From positions 1-11,010 of the forward strand of contig JAGVLI010000963.1 of NCBI GenBank assembly GCA_020054355.1: DNA of 11,010 nucleotides, given 5' to 3'. The notes beneath the pieces are model-generated. The model ran no database searches and was not told where the DNA came from. It worked only from the letters and a program-made list of their open reading frames with translations. Below, in pieces: positions 1-6,825 of this stretch (positions are counted from its first letter, which is position 1; each line of letters starts with the position of its first letter). The DNA comes from Planctomycetales bacterium. Lineage in GTDB: Bacteria > Planctomycetota > Planctomycetia > Gemmatales > Gemmataceae. The position numbers and the translations under genes were made by a program.

Positions 1-107
1 AATCACCGTGGTCAATGGTCCGCACAGCGCAAACTGGTAGGGTCCGCTGTGCGGACCATTGAGCCACCGGAATCACCGTGGTCAATGGTCCGCACAGCGG
101 ACCCTAC
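1..107. repeat. Composite direct/inverted hairpin repeat, possible terminator
   Basis: A 29-bp segment beginning AATCACCGTGG occurs at 1-29 and again, identical, at 71-99. Between them lies an inverted copy: positions 37-62 are the exact reverse complement of 82-107 (26 bp), and 45-62 is also the reverse complement of 12-29 (18 bp). The full-length copies contain a small palindrome, GGTCCGC-ACA-GCGGACC (87-103; its complement at 41-57), so each can fold alone as well as pair with a neighbour. The array starts 21 nt past the stop codon of the minus-strand HEAT gene, where a strong hairpin could end transcription or protect the mRNA 3' end. There is no clear T-run, so the terminator role is inference. 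The left edge may continue outside the window. I read it as an intergenic repeat of the REP/hairpin kind. Confidence 0.85.
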
Positions 108-127
108 GAAGATTCTATCAATCGGGC

Positions 128-937
128 TTATTCGCCCTTCAGCAAGCCGGTCAACTTGATCTTGCTGGCCGGTTCGCGTGTCGGCGGCTGCCCCGATTGC
201 TGGGCCAGGTAGTCTTCCCATTCCTTGCCGTCGGGCGGCAAGTCCTTGCCGGTGATCTTGACCAGCGCTTCGTGCGCCCGGTTGCGCATGGCGATGTCCT
301 TGTCGTTCTTGAGGACGTGGACCAGTGCTTCGGTCGCCTCGTAATGGCTGAAGTTGCCCAGCGCCCGGGCGGCCGCGGTCCGACGGTCGTGCTCCTGTTG
401 CTTCTCCAGGCTGGACACGTCGAAGGCCGGCTCCGGGGCACGGACCACGCGCGTCAGCAAGTCCACGCCGGCTGGATGCTTGGTCCGTCCCAGCGCCGTC
501 AGCGCCTCGCACTGGATGACGGTCGCCGTCTCCGGCGCGAACACGGTCGCCTTGTAATAGGCGTCGATCAATCCCTGGACGGCGCGGGGGTCCTTGAACT
601 CGCTCAGCTGGCGCACGGCGGCCAGGCGGCTCAAGGGCTGCTTGTCGCCCTTGGCTGCCGTCACCAGGATGGCCACGATGGCGTCCTGGTCCGCGGTGCT
701 GCCGCCGTTCTGCGAAGGTTCCTGGAGCGCCCGCAGCGCCTTGGCCCGCTTGTCGCCGTCCTGGCTGTCGCGCAGCACCACCAGGGGATCGTCCTTGGTG
801 AACAACCCATTGAAGCGGGCATGGATCGGGATGTCCTTGCGGGTCATCTCGTCCCAGAAGGTGGCGCAGCCGCACAGGCTCAGACTGATGGCTGCTCCGC
901 CCGCGACACGGCCCAGAGTGCTGCCGAGCCGTCCCAT
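128..937 (-). CDS. HEAT-repeat lipoprotein, planctomycete type
   Basis: A predicted 269-residue exported lipoprotein made mostly of HEAT-like helical repeats, probably a protein-binding scaffold on a membrane facing the periplasm; no enzymatic motif is visible. Residues 1-24 form a lipoprotein signal: basic start (MGRLGSTLGR), hydrophobic stretch, then lipobox L-C-G-C with C24 as the lipidation site. Repeats are seen at about 82-126 (RLAAVRQL, FKDPRAVQGLIDAYY), 137-165 (CEALTALG) and 184-229 (RTAAARALGNF, RNRAHEALVKITGK). The pattern 'LRDSQDGDKRAKALRAL' followed by 'DPRAV' resembles a family I recall from Gemmata-type genomes. The open frame extends further upstream, but the signal peptide argues for a start near 937. 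A GTG at 961, preceded by a GGGGGA Shine-Dalgarno-like run, is a serious alternative and would add 8 residues. It is transcribed divergently from the DUF1294 gene, and a hairpin repeat follows its stop codon. The molecular role is unknown. Confidence 0.85.
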   Translation of the reverse strand: MGRLGSTLGRVAGGAAISLSLCGCATFWDEMTRKDIPIHARFNGLFTKDDPLVVLRDSQDGDKRAKALRALQEPSQNGGSTADQDAIVAILVTAAKGDKQPLSRLAAVRQLSEFKDPRAVQGLIDAYYKATVFAPETATVIQCEALTALGRTKHPAGVDLLTRVVRAPEPAFDVSSLEKQQEHDRRTAAARALGNFSHYEATEALVHVLKNDKDIAMRNRAHEALVKITGKDLPPDGKEWEDYLAQQSGQPPTREPASKIKLTGLLKGE

Positions 938-1202
938 TTTGCTGTTGAGCAATCCGTACACCGGTTTCCCCCTTCCCCCGCCGCATCGCTCGCGCTGGCC
1001 GGCAACGCCCGAGGGCGTATGTGTCCGGAATCCCAAGCCGACTTCCCCTGGCAATAACGAGAGCGCGGGGGTATAGCCGGGCCGCCGTTGCGTGACAAGG
1101 CCAAATTCAGCTCCATCGCAGGGAATTCGGCGAATGGCCTGGTCTGGCGGCGGCATGACATTGGATAGGAGGCAATGGCAGCCAGGCGAAGGAGGGCGAA
1201 CC
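938..1202. promoter_or_regulatory. Divergent intergenic region holding both promoters
   Basis: These 265 bp separate two divergently transcribed starts, so promoters for both genes should lie here. I could not pick convincing -35/-10 boxes or a -24/-12 pair. Next to the HEAT gene is a purine-rich run on the minus strand (GGGGGAAGGGGGA, about 966-978) that could serve a GTG start at 961. On the plus side there are two Shine-Dalgarno-like sites, before ATG 1175 and before ATG 1203; the latter is the one used in this annotation. Confidence 0.4.
1189..1196 (+). promoter_or_regulatory. Ribosome binding site deciding the DUF1294 start
   Basis: AAGGAGGG lies 6 nt before ATG 1203. The open frame continues upstream with in-frame ATGs (1092, 1155) that lack such a site and would put a charged, non-family extension in front of the first membrane helix. 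This site therefore fixes the start at 1203. Confidence 0.75.
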
Positions 1203-1586
1203 ATGCAACGTCGGCGGCCCGTGCTGTTTCACATGCTCGCCAGTCTGATCCTGGCGAGCTTGCTCGCCCTGGGAACCTGGCGGCTCTTTCACCTGAGCTG
1301 GAACTGGCCGGCAGCGCTCTGGGCCTGGGTGTTCGGCATCACGCTGACAACCTTCGCCTACTACGGCTGGGACAAACGGCAGGCGCAGCGCGTGGGCAGC
1401 GCGCGGATTCCGGAAATAGTCTTGCACATGCTCGCGCTGATCGGCGGCAGCCTGGGGGCTTATGCAGGCATGCGGATGTTCCGGCACAAGACGCTCAAGG
1501 GCCGCTTTCGGCTGATGTTCTGGCTGATCGCGCTGATCCAGATGGGACTGCTGATCTGGCTGGCCTACGAATGGTGGCGCGGTTGA
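1203..1586 (+). CDS. DUF1294 family small membrane protein
   Basis: A predicted 127-residue inner-membrane protein. DUF1294 has no established biochemical function, so none is assigned. Four hydrophobic segments are visible at about 8-28, 35-53, 71-92 and 103-123. The family signature is clear: F-AYYGWDKRQAQ (51-62), RIPE (68-71), then LHMLALIGGSLGA (74-86), GMRMFRHKT (89-97) and a closing RF. Some members carry an N-terminal cold-shock or other domain; this one has only the membrane part plus a short basic N terminus (MQRRRP). It is the only plus-strand gene in the window, is divergent from the HEAT lipoprotein gene and converges with the RND permease gene, so it is probably transcribed alone. 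The stop codon lies inside a perfect short palindrome that may act as a terminator. Confidence 0.9.
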   Translation: MQRRRPVLFHMLASLILASLLALGTWRLFHLSWNWPAALWAWVFGITLTTFAYYGWDKRQAQRVGSARIPEIVLHMLALIGGSLGAYAGMRMFRHKTLKGRFRLMFWLIALIQMGLLIWLAYEWWRG

Positions 1587-1593
1587 CCGCGCC
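1576..1593. terminator. Palindrome over the DUF1294 stop codon, candidate bidirectional terminator
   Basis: GGCGCGGT-TG-ACCGCGCC is a perfect 8-bp inverted repeat; as RNA it would form a 7-bp GC-rich stem with loop TTGA, and the TGA of the DUF1294 gene sits at the loop. It falls between two convergent genes, with only 23 bp from stop to stop (1587-1609), where a shared terminator is expected. No T-tract follows on either strand, so intrinsic termination is uncertain; it could equally be a chance GC-rich palindrome. Confidence 0.35.
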
Positions 1594-1609
1594 GCTTGCC
1601 GCTTTGCAC

Positions 1610-4600
1610 CTATGCCTCAATCAGTTGCTCCTCGTCCTCCGCTGGAGGCACCAGCAACTTTCCCCGGTTTTGCAGCAATCTTTCCAGCAGCACATAAAAG
1701 ACGGGGACCAGAATCAAAGTAACGAGCGTCGAAACCACGATGCCGCCGATGATGCCCCGCGCCATCGGCGCCCGCGTCTCCGCGCCAGGTCCGAGTCCGA
1801 ACGCGGCCGGCACGGCCCCGGCCACCGTGGCCACGCTGGTCATCAGGATCGGCCGCAGTCTCACGGGGCAGGCATGCAGCACCGCTTCCTGCGCCGAGCA
1901 ACCTTTCTCTGCGCGCACGGTGTTCGTGTAATCGACCAGGATGATCGAGTTCTTCTTCACCAGACCCATGAGCAAGATCAGGCCGATCATGCTCATGACG
2001 TTGAGCGTGTCGCCGGTCAGCCAGAGCGTGACCAGCGCCCCGGTCACGGCGAACGGCATCGCCAGCAGCACGGTGAACGGATGCGCGAACGAGTTGAACT
2101 GCACGCCCAGGATCATGTAGGCGATGACGATGCCCAGCACCAGCGCGAACACCAGGCTCTGCATGGTTTCCTGCATGGCCTGGGCGTTGCCCAGCTCGAC
2201 CATCGAGAACTTGTCCGACGGCAGGATGCGCTGGGCGATTTCCCGGCAGCGGGCGATCGCTTCACCCTGCGAGACGCCGGGCGCGGGCCGGGCCGTGATC
2301 TCGATCTTGCGCTGATGGTTGTAGCGGTTGATGACCGGCAGCGTGGCTGCGGTTTCCCGCCGGGCCAGGTCGGCTAAGGGCACCAGGTAACCAGCCCCGC
2401 TGCGGACTTTCAGGTTTTCCAGGTCGTTCGGGCTGGCGCGGTGGCCCAGCTGCAAGCGGACCCGCACGTCGTAGCGCCGGCCGTGGTCGGTGTACTTGCC
2501 GACGCGCTGGCCGCCCACGAGCAAGCTCAGGCTGTCAGCTAGCCGGCCCACCGGGATGCCGATCATCGCCAGCTTTTCGCGGTCGGGGACGATGCGCTCC
2601 TCGGTCATGCCCGGCCGGTAGTCGCTGTCGATGTCCTGCACCAAGCCGCTCTCTTCCATCTCGCGCATGATGCGCTGCGACAGCCCCGGCAGCTGCTCCC
2701 AATCGCCCTGAATGGCGAAATCGACCGGATCGCCGCGCTGGGCGGTAAAACCTTCGGTCGAGAGGTCGCGCATTACCAGCCGCAGGTCGGGTATCCGCTC
2801 CAGGTCGGCCCGCACCTGCCGCATGATGTCCTTCTGCTTCAGCTTCCGCTGGTCCTGCGGCACCAGATGGACGAAGAGGTCGGCTTCGTTGATGAGTTGC
2901 CCATCCTCGGTGGCCACCGTGGTCAAGATGCCGGCCACGTCGTCGCGGTTCGCCAGCCCGTGGACGATGCGTTCGCCGCGCTCGTTGACCCAACCGGCCT
3001 CGCAGCGCTGCAACAGCTCATCTACTTGATCGAGGCTCGAACCCACGGGGCAGATGACATGCACCACGAAGCGGCTCTGGTCCTCGCTGGGTACCAGTTC
3101 GCGGCCCAGCACGTCGAAGCCGATGAAGCCGGCCACCACCAGGATCAGGGCAGCGCCCAGGCCGAGCACGATGCCCCAGTGCCGGAGCGACCAGCGCAGC
3201 ACCACGGCATAACTGGCCGTGGCGCGTTCCAGTACCCACTCGGTTGGCCGCAGCAGCACGGGTTCCAGGAAGAAACGGTCGAGCAGCCAGTAGAGCAGGT
3301 TGCCGTGCCGCGTCAGCAAGCAGGCCAGCGCGAACTCCAGGGACGATTCGAGCAGCCAGGAGGTCGAACGCGAACTTGCATCCAGGCCGAACAGGTGCAG
3401 CAGCGGCCAGCCCCAAACCGCCGCGCCGGGGAAATACAGCCCTGCCAGCCGGAGGCTTGTCCCCACAAGCAGCACGGCCAGGCCCACCAGGATTGCCAGC
3501 GGCCGGCCAAAGGGTTTCGGCCGCCGGAACTTTTCGTGCAGGACCACGCCGGCGTCGATCACGCTGACCAGACGCACGTTGAGGAAGAAGGCACAGAGCA
3601 TCGGAGTCAGCGTCAACGCGCAGATCAGCGACAGGAACACCGCCACGCCGACCGTGACGCCGAACTGCAGGAAGAAGCGGCCGATAATGCCCTTCATGAA
3701 CGCGACGGGCAAGAAGATCGCCATGATCGACAGCGTGGCCGCGATGGCCGCGAACGAAATTTCTCGCGCGCCCTGGAGCGCTGCTTCCATGCGGCTCAGG
3801 CCCAGTTCGCGATGCCGATAGATGTTCTCCAGCACCAGGATGGCGTCATCGACCACCACGCCCACGGAAAGGGACAGGCCCAGCAGCGTCATCAGGTTGA
3901 TGGTGAACGGCTGGCCGCCGCAGAGCTTCACGCCATAGTTGAGGACGAAGAACGTGCCGATCAGCGACGTGGGAATCGACAGGCAGATATTGAGCGTGGT
4001 GCCGACCGAGCCGAGAAACAGAAAGCAGACCACGGCCGTCAGCGCGATGCCCAGGAACATGGTCAGCTTCAGCTCGTCCACGTTCTCGCGGACGAACAGC
4101 GAGTAATCGACCGGCACATGCAGCTCCATGTCGGACGGCAGCTGCTTGCGCAGCCGGGGCAACTCCTGCTTGACGTTCTCGCAGACGGCAACGAGGTTGC
4201 CGCCGATGGCCTTGCGCACTCCCACGGCGACGGCCGGCATGCGGTTGTAGCGGGCCAGGCTGCGGCGGTCCTCGGTGCCGTCCTCGACCACGGCCACATC
4301 GCCGAGGTAGACCTGCTGGCCGCCGCGCTCGGCCACCAGCAGCCGATTGAAGTCGGCGACCGAGTACGCCTCGCCCATGGTGCGCAGGTTGAACTCGATC
4401 AGATCGCTCTTGATGTAGCCGGCGGGTAGTTCCGCGTGCTGGCGTTGCAGCGAGGTCAGCACGTCCTCGGCCGCCAGGTTGAAGGAAGCGAGCTTGTCGC
4501 GATCCACCCAGATGCGGATGTTGCGCGATTGCAAGCCGCCGAACTGCACCCCGCCGACTTCCGGAATCGCCGCGATTTGCTGCTTCAGTTCCTTCTCGGC

Positions 4601-5065
4601 GAAATCGCTGAGCTTGTGCCGGGCCACGCCGCCGGAGAGCGTCAGCCACATGACCGGCAAGTTGTTCGGATTGACCTTCAGGATGACCGGCGGGTCGATG
4701 TTCACTGGCAAGAAGCGGCGGCGGGCGGCGACGGCGTTCTGCACGTCCTGCATGGCCGCGTCGATGTTGCGCTCCAGCCGGAAGAAGACCGTGACGATGC
4801 TGGTCCCTTCCAGACTCTGCGACATCAGGTAATCGACGCCCTCGACGCCGCTGACGGCATCCTCGATGACCTCGGTCACATCGCCGTCCATGACCTCGGG
4901 CGAAGCGGCTTCGAGCGAGATGACCACGCTGACGACGGGAAAATCGATTTCCGGAAACTGGCTGACGCCCATGTCGCGGTAGCCGAGCCAGCCAAAGACG
5001 ATCATCGCCGCCGAGAGCATGACGGCGAAGACCGGGTTCTTGATGGAGAGGTCGGAGAGGGACAT
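1610..5065 (-). CDS. RND-family efflux permease (HAE1/AcrB-like), paralogue 1
   Basis: A predicted 1151-residue inner-membrane proton-driven export pump of the AcrB/HAE1 class, which would work with a periplasmic adaptor and an outer-membrane channel. The start MSLSDLSIKNPVFAVM is typical. TM1 is at about 13-28, a first porter domain runs to about 330, TM2-TM6 span 333-495, and TM7 is at 628-650. A second porter domain follows, then TM8-TM12 at 968-1128. Proton-relay residues are present: D406-D407 in TM4 (GVVVDDAILVLENI), K1038 in TM10 (GLVKKNSI), and R1069 and T1076 in TM11 (RLRPILMTS), matching AcrB D407/D408, K940, R971 and T978. It is about 100 residues longer than usual, largely because of an insertion in the TM6-TM7 loop (about 496-617) with extra hydrophobic stretches. 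The Shine-Dalgarno match is weak; TAAGAT upstream is a possible -10 box. No adaptor gene is adjacent. The substrate cannot be read from sequence. Confidence 0.95.
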   Translation of the reverse strand: MSLSDLSIKNPVFAVMLSAAMIVFGWLGYRDMGVSQFPEIDFPVVSVVISLEAASPEVMDGDVTEVIEDAVSGVEGVDYLMSQSLEGTSIVTVFFRLERNIDAAMQDVQNAVAARRRFLPVNIDPPVILKVNPNNLPVMWLTLSGGVARHKLSDFAEKELKQQIAAIPEVGGVQFGGLQSRNIRIWVDRDKLASFNLAAEDVLTSLQRQHAELPAGYIKSDLIEFNLRTMGEAYSVADFNRLLVAERGGQQVYLGDVAVVEDGTEDRRSLARYNRMPAVAVGVRKAIGGNLVAVCENVKQELPRLRKQLPSDMELHVPVDYSLFVRENVDELKLTMFLGIALTAVVCFLFLGSVGTTLNICLSIPTSLIGTFFVLNYGVKLCGGQPFTINLMTLLGLSLSVGVVVDDAILVLENIYRHRELGLSRMEAALQGAREISFAAIAATLSIMAIFLPVAFMKGIIGRFFLQFGVTVGVAVFLSLICALTLTPMLCAFFLNVRLVSVIDAGVVLHEKFRRPKPFGRPLAILVGLAVLLVGTSLRLAGLYFPGAAVWGWPLLHLFGLDASSRSTSWLLESSLEFALACLLTRHGNLLYWLLDRFFLEPVLLRPTEWVLERATASYAVVLRWSLRHWGIVLGLGAALILVVAGFIGFDVLGRELVPSEDQSRFVVHVICPVGSSLDQVDELLQRCEAGWVNERGERIVHGLANRDDVAGILTTVATEDGQLINEADLFVHLVPQDQRKLKQKDIMRQVRADLERIPDLRLVMRDLSTEGFTAQRGDPVDFAIQGDWEQLPGLSQRIMREMEESGLVQDIDSDYRPGMTEERIVPDREKLAMIGIPVGRLADSLSLLVGGQRVGKYTDHGRRYDVRVRLQLGHRASPNDLENLKVRSGAGYLVPLADLARRETAATLPVINRYNHQRKIEITARPAPGVSQGEAIARCREIAQRILPSDKFSMVELGNAQAMQETMQSLVFALVLGIVIAYMILGVQFNSFAHPFTVLLAMPFAVTGALVTLWLTGDTLNVMSMIGLILLMGLVKKNSIILVDYTNTVRAEKGCSAQEAVLHACPVRLRPILMTSVATVAGAVPAAFGLGPGAETRAPMARGIIGGIVVSTLVTLILVPVFYVLLERLLQNRGKLLVPPAEDEEQLIEA

Positions 5066-5125
5066 GCGCGCACTTGCGTTGGTGATCTTACAGGCCGATC
5101 CGTCTTGAAAGCACTGCCACGCGGA

Positions 5126-5881
5126 CTACGGTTTGTCGTCCTTGCGATTCTCCAACTCAGCCAGGCGAGCTTTCAACTTGGCATTTTCCGCTTCGGCCTG
5201 ATCGGCCCGCTGCCGCTCGGCCTCGGCCCGCTGCCGCTCGGCCTCGGCCCGTTGCTGCTCGGCCTCCTTGGCGATGGGCAACACCACTCCATTGGTGTCA
5301 AAGAAACGCAGCCAGATGGCCTCACGGTCCTGGTACTTTCCATCCCAGGTTCCCAGCCAGGCATTCATTTGCGGACACCAGAGCCGACCCTGTTCATTCG
5401 GAACCAGCGGCTTATACACCTCGTTGACCAGTTCCCAACCATCCAGGGTATTGGTCGCCGGATCGTAGCAGTAGTAATTCGCCGTCCGGAACACCTGCTC
5501 GTAGATGTTCTTCTTGACCGTGCGATCCAGGTGCGCCGTGCTCGGCGACAGCAACTCGATGATGAGGTTGGGGTATTTGCCGCCCTCCTGCCAGACGCAC
5601 CAGTATTCGCGCAGCGGTTCCTTGTTCGTGCCCAGGACCAGGTAGCAATCGGGACCGCGGAAATCCTTGTTCCGCGCCTGCTGCTCGCTGAAATAGATGA
5701 ACTGATTGCCGCCGGCGTAGTAGTCGTCGCGGCCTCGAAACTGCCAAACGATGGAATCGATCAGCAGGTATATGCAGAAGAGGTGCCAGGTGGATTCCAA
5801 GGGGATGCCGTCCTCCGCGACCAGTTCGACGTTGCCGAACAATTTCTCGATCGGCGGCCCTTCCACCACGTCGGTTGCCAT
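5126..5881 (-). CDS. Uma2 family protein with coiled-coil tail, copy 1
   Basis: A 251-residue protein of the Uma2 family, whose fold is related to restriction-type (PD-(D/E)xK) nucleases; the biological target of the family is not established. The core holds the signature: FRGPD (74-78, D78), PNLIIELLSPST (104-115, E109), DRTVKK (119-124, K123/K124) and YYCYDP (136-141). The C-terminal 205-246 is a heptad coiled coil rich in A-E-A-E-R-Q-R, encoded by 21-bp tandem repeats, which may mediate oligomerisation. The start is supported by GAGGG, 7 nt upstream on the minus strand (complement at 5889-5893). It is close in sequence throughout to copy 2 at 6826-7638, from which it is separated only by the secreted Pil_N-like gene. 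The 60-nt gap to RND permease 1 permits co-transcription. Family assignment is firm; nuclease activity is inferred from the family. Confidence 0.92.
   Translation of the reverse strand: MATDVVEGPPIEKLFGNVELVAEDGIPLESTWHLFCIYLLIDSIVWQFRGRDDYYAGGNQFIYFSEQQARNKDFRGPDCYLVLGTNKEPLREYWCVWQEGGKYPNLIIELLSPSTAHLDRTVKKNIYEQVFRTANYYCYDPATNTLDGWELVNEVYKPLVPNEQGRLWCPQMNAWLGTWDGKYQDREAIWLRFFDTNGVVLPIAKEAEQQRAEAERQRAEAERQRADQAEAENAKLKARLAELENRKDDKP
5205..5267 (-). repeat. 21-bp tandem repeats encoding coiled-coil heptads
   Basis: Three tandem copies of a 21-bp unit (GCCCGCTGCCGCTCGGCCTC plus one base on the plus strand) begin at about 5205, 5226 and 5247; the third is diverged. The unit length equals one coiled-coil heptad, so copy-number change keeps the reading frame and extends the coil of Uma2 copy 1 by one heptad at a time. 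Confidence 0.85.
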
Positions 5882-5954
5882 GCGTTCACCCTCGATGCCC
5901 GTTTCGCTTCCACCATCCGCGTCCTTGCGGTCGAAGCGGGACAGGCGCGGCCCG

Positions 5955-6791
5955 TTACTTCTTCGCCTTGACGCCGATCTGTAGTTTCTCTTGCTTGTTG
6001 TCCTTGTCCACGAGAAGGACCTGCACGATGCCAGGCCCCTTGGCGACCAGCGTAATCGCCGTGGGATCGTTCTCGATCGGCTCGACTTCCAGCACGCGGA
6101 AACTTTCGACGACCACTTGACCGAGGATTTGCTTCTTGCTCATCTGCAGCTTGTGCTTGTCGCCGACCGTCAGCGTCTGGTCCGCGACGCGCACCTGAAC
6201 CAGCCAGTTTTCCGCCTTACCGGCGGCATCGGTCAGGCGCAAGGTCGTCTCGCCGGCCAGCAACGGATCGAGCTGGACCGTCGTCTTGTCGTTCGTCAAG
6301 CGAGCGAGCTTGTCGTTGCCGATCTCGGCCTTGTCGATGGCTTGCTTGCTGGGATGTTGGAGGCGGAATGGGACGCCCGTTTGCAGGTTTAGTTGCCGAT
6401 GGACTTCGACTTGAAAAACGTCGGTGTTCTTGTCGATATCGACCACCTTGACCTTGGTTTCTCCCAAACCGACCCCGTAAAGTGTGATCTTTGTTTGATC
6501 GAAGCCGCCTGCCGCGATGCCGTCATTGACCCGCACCTGACGTTCCACCTTGTCGCCGTAATTGAAAATCCGGGCAGGGGAAGGGCCCCCGCTGCTGCCC
6601 TCATGCACCCCGATAACTCCTTCCTTATCCGTTGCGACGGACGTGATGGCTTTCTTGCTCGTTGCTTGCAGGACATAGCCGCCATCGAGCGGTACGATGA
6701 TCTTGAGCGGTTCCTTCTTCTCGGCCTGGCCGAAGGTTGCCGAACTGAACGCTGCCAGAACGAGGCCAAGGCTGACGATGACCGGGCGCAT
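5955..6791 (-). CDS. Secreted protein with three pilus-assembly N-terminal-like domains
   Basis: A 278-residue exported protein. Residues 1-23 are a Sec signal peptide (MRPVIVSLGLVLAAFSSATF then GQA, with likely cleavage after A23). The mature part appears to consist of three related beta-rich units at about 28-131, 136-202 and 206-275. Each ends in a similar strand pattern: GLGETKVKVVD, LAGETTLRLTD and GPGIVQVLLVD. The middle unit (TGVPFRLQHPSKQAIDKAEIGN... GETTLRL) best resembles the pilus-formation/secretin N-terminal domain found ahead of CpaC-type secretins (Pfam T2SS-T3SS_pil_N). No secretin channel domain follows, so it is not a secretin; a periplasmic binding or scaffold role is inference. 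The start is secured by AGGAG 5 nt upstream (complement 6797-6801). It lies 34 nt after Uma2 copy 2 and 73 nt before Uma2 copy 1, in the same direction, so one transcript is possible. Confidence 0.82.
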   Translation of the reverse strand: MRPVIVSLGLVLAAFSSATFGQAEKKEPLKIIVPLDGGYVLQATSKKAITSVATDKEGVIGVHEGSSGGPSPARIFNYGDKVERQVRVNDGIAAGGFDQTKITLYGVGLGETKVKVVDIDKNTDVFQVEVHRQLNLQTGVPFRLQHPSKQAIDKAEIGNDKLARLTNDKTTVQLDPLLAGETTLRLTDAAGKAENWLVQVRVADQTLTVGDKHKLQMSKKQILGQVVVESFRVLEVEPIENDPTAITLVAKGPGIVQVLLVDKDNKQEKLQIGVKAKK

Positions 6792-6825
6792 GATAGCTCC
6801 TGGGTTGTTGAGTGGACGATGGGAA

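Noticed and set aside
1..99. CRISPR-like direct repeats (29 bp, spacing 70 bp).
   Set aside because: There are only two copies, the spacer itself contains the inverted copy of the repeat, and no cas gene is present.
938..1204. N-terminal extension of the HEAT lipoprotein up to 1204.
   Set aside because: It would bury the lipoprotein signal peptide about 88 residues inside the protein and overlap the start of the divergent DUF1294 gene.
1175..2377. Long plus-strand frame starting ATG 1175 just after an AGGAGG-like site, with an Arg-rich start (MAARRRRAN).
   Set aside because: It overlaps the DUF1294 gene in another frame and then runs antisense into the RND permease gene. Its composition is the Arg/His/Gln-rich pattern typical of a shadow of high-GC coding sequence.
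2867..4429. Large plus-strand open frame of 520 codons opposite RND permease 1 (and a similar one at 4436-5971).
   Set aside because: The translations are rich in His, Gln, Arg and Asp with no recognisable domain, and lie exactly antisense to well-conserved permease and Uma2 sequence.
5066..5125. Sigma-70 promoter for RND permease 1 (TAAGAT with TTCAAG upstream on the minus strand).
   Set aside because: The spacer between the two boxes is about 13 nt, too short for a standard promoter, and no better -35 box was found.
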